From positions 1 to 26,307 of the forward strand of contig JAVBRA010000029.1 of the NCBI GenBank assembly GCA_031548435.1: 26,307 nt of DNA. The letters are read 5' to 3'. Below are positions 26,041-26,307 of this stretch, one piece after another (within the stretch, counting starts at the first letter, position 1; every line of letters begins with the position of its first letter). A model generated the notes under the pieces. It ran no database searches, was not told the DNA's origin, and saw nothing but the letters and a program-made list of their open reading frames with translations. A program made the translations under genes and the position numbers. Source of the stretch: JAVBRA01 sp031548435. GTDB lineage: Bacteria; Bacteroidota; Bacteroidia; Bacteroidales; Rikenellaceae.

Positions 26041-26307
26041 TTATTTTTCTTGTTTCATAAAATCGAAGGCCCCTTCGCGCAGGTGGATGCCGTATTCGAG
26101 CCACGCCTTCATGCAGGCCAGGAAGTTGGCCCATCCTTCGGTGTTCCCCACCAGCCAGGCCAGCCCCGCGGCATCGTTTTCCATCCCTTTTTCCGTGACG
26201 CGCACCACCGTGGCGCCGTTTCCGGCGGGCGTGAGAGTGATCTGCACCGTCAACGGCTTGCCGTCCGGGCCGTCCCACTCGAAGGCGATGGATCGATCTT
26301 TTTCGAT
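26041..26307 (-). CDS. AHSA1/SRPBCC-domain protein, N terminus outside the window
   Basis: The - strand frame is open to the window edge and encodes at least 88 C-terminal residues. They include AFEWDGPDGKPLTVQITLTP, VVRVTEKGM and NTEGWANFLACMKAWLEYGI, a pattern typical of AHSA1-like (activator of Hsp90 ATPase homologue 1-like) START/SRPBCC proteins. An internal TTG at 26253 is not the start, because the homologous pattern continues upstream of it. The following VOC gene begins four bases after the stop. AHSA1-like and VOC/PhnB genes commonly co-occur in Bacteroidota; the ligand is unknown. Confidence 0.85.
   Translation of the reverse strand: MEKDRSIAFEWDGPDGKPLTVQITLTPAGNGATVVRVTEKGMENDAAGLAWLVGNTEGWANFLACMKAWLEYGIHLREGAFDFMKQEK

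Overview
This is a gene-dense, GC-rich window (very roughly 60% G+C by eye) from a member of the Bacteroidota. The evidence is the family content (two-domain CinA, long LepB, secreted GIN-domain protein, AddA-type helicase-nuclease, metalloprotease/beta-barrel fusion), several promoters of the Bacteroidota TAnnTTTG type (two with TTTG exactly 20 bases upstream) and the lack of strong Shine-Dalgarno sequences. The high G+C and family mix point to a Bacteroidales lineage such as Rikenellaceae/Alistipes; that placement is inference.

Layout, left to right. Positions 1-4637 on + carry the 3' part of queA (tRNA queuosine), cmk (CMP kinase), thiD and thiL (thiamine pyrophosphate synthesis) and dapB (lysine/diaminopimelate). 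The gaps between them are filled with folded, repeat-like DNA, including a 65-bp perfect inverted repeat pair that flanks thiD-thiL-dapB. Positions 4884-10879 on + carry lepB, a YqhD-type alcohol dehydrogenase, an M16 zinc peptidase, ispH and miaA; the last two overlap by four bases. Positions 10854-14327 on - carry pyrD, cinA and nagB.

Positions 14394-21199 on - form an envelope block: a BtuB-like TonB-dependent receptor behind a cobalamin riboswitch, a TMEM175-type channel, a 963-residue secreted protein combining a zinc-protease motif, beta-propeller and beta-barrel, and a secreted GIN-domain protein. A single + strand gene for an AddA-like helicase-nuclease follows (21312-24530). The right end carries a - strand operon of one AHSA1/SRPBCC protein (cut by the window edge) and two VOC/PhnB-like proteins.

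Most genes are ordinary housekeeping or envelope genes and I see no prophage, transposase, CRISPR array, tRNA or rRNA. The points most worth a second look are: an abrupt composition change inside queA; a rod-like foldable element of about 150 nt between cmk and thiD; the inverted repeat pair around thiD-thiL-dapB; an unusually long insert in the cobalamin riboswitch; and the protease/propeller/barrel protein with its downstream channel gene.
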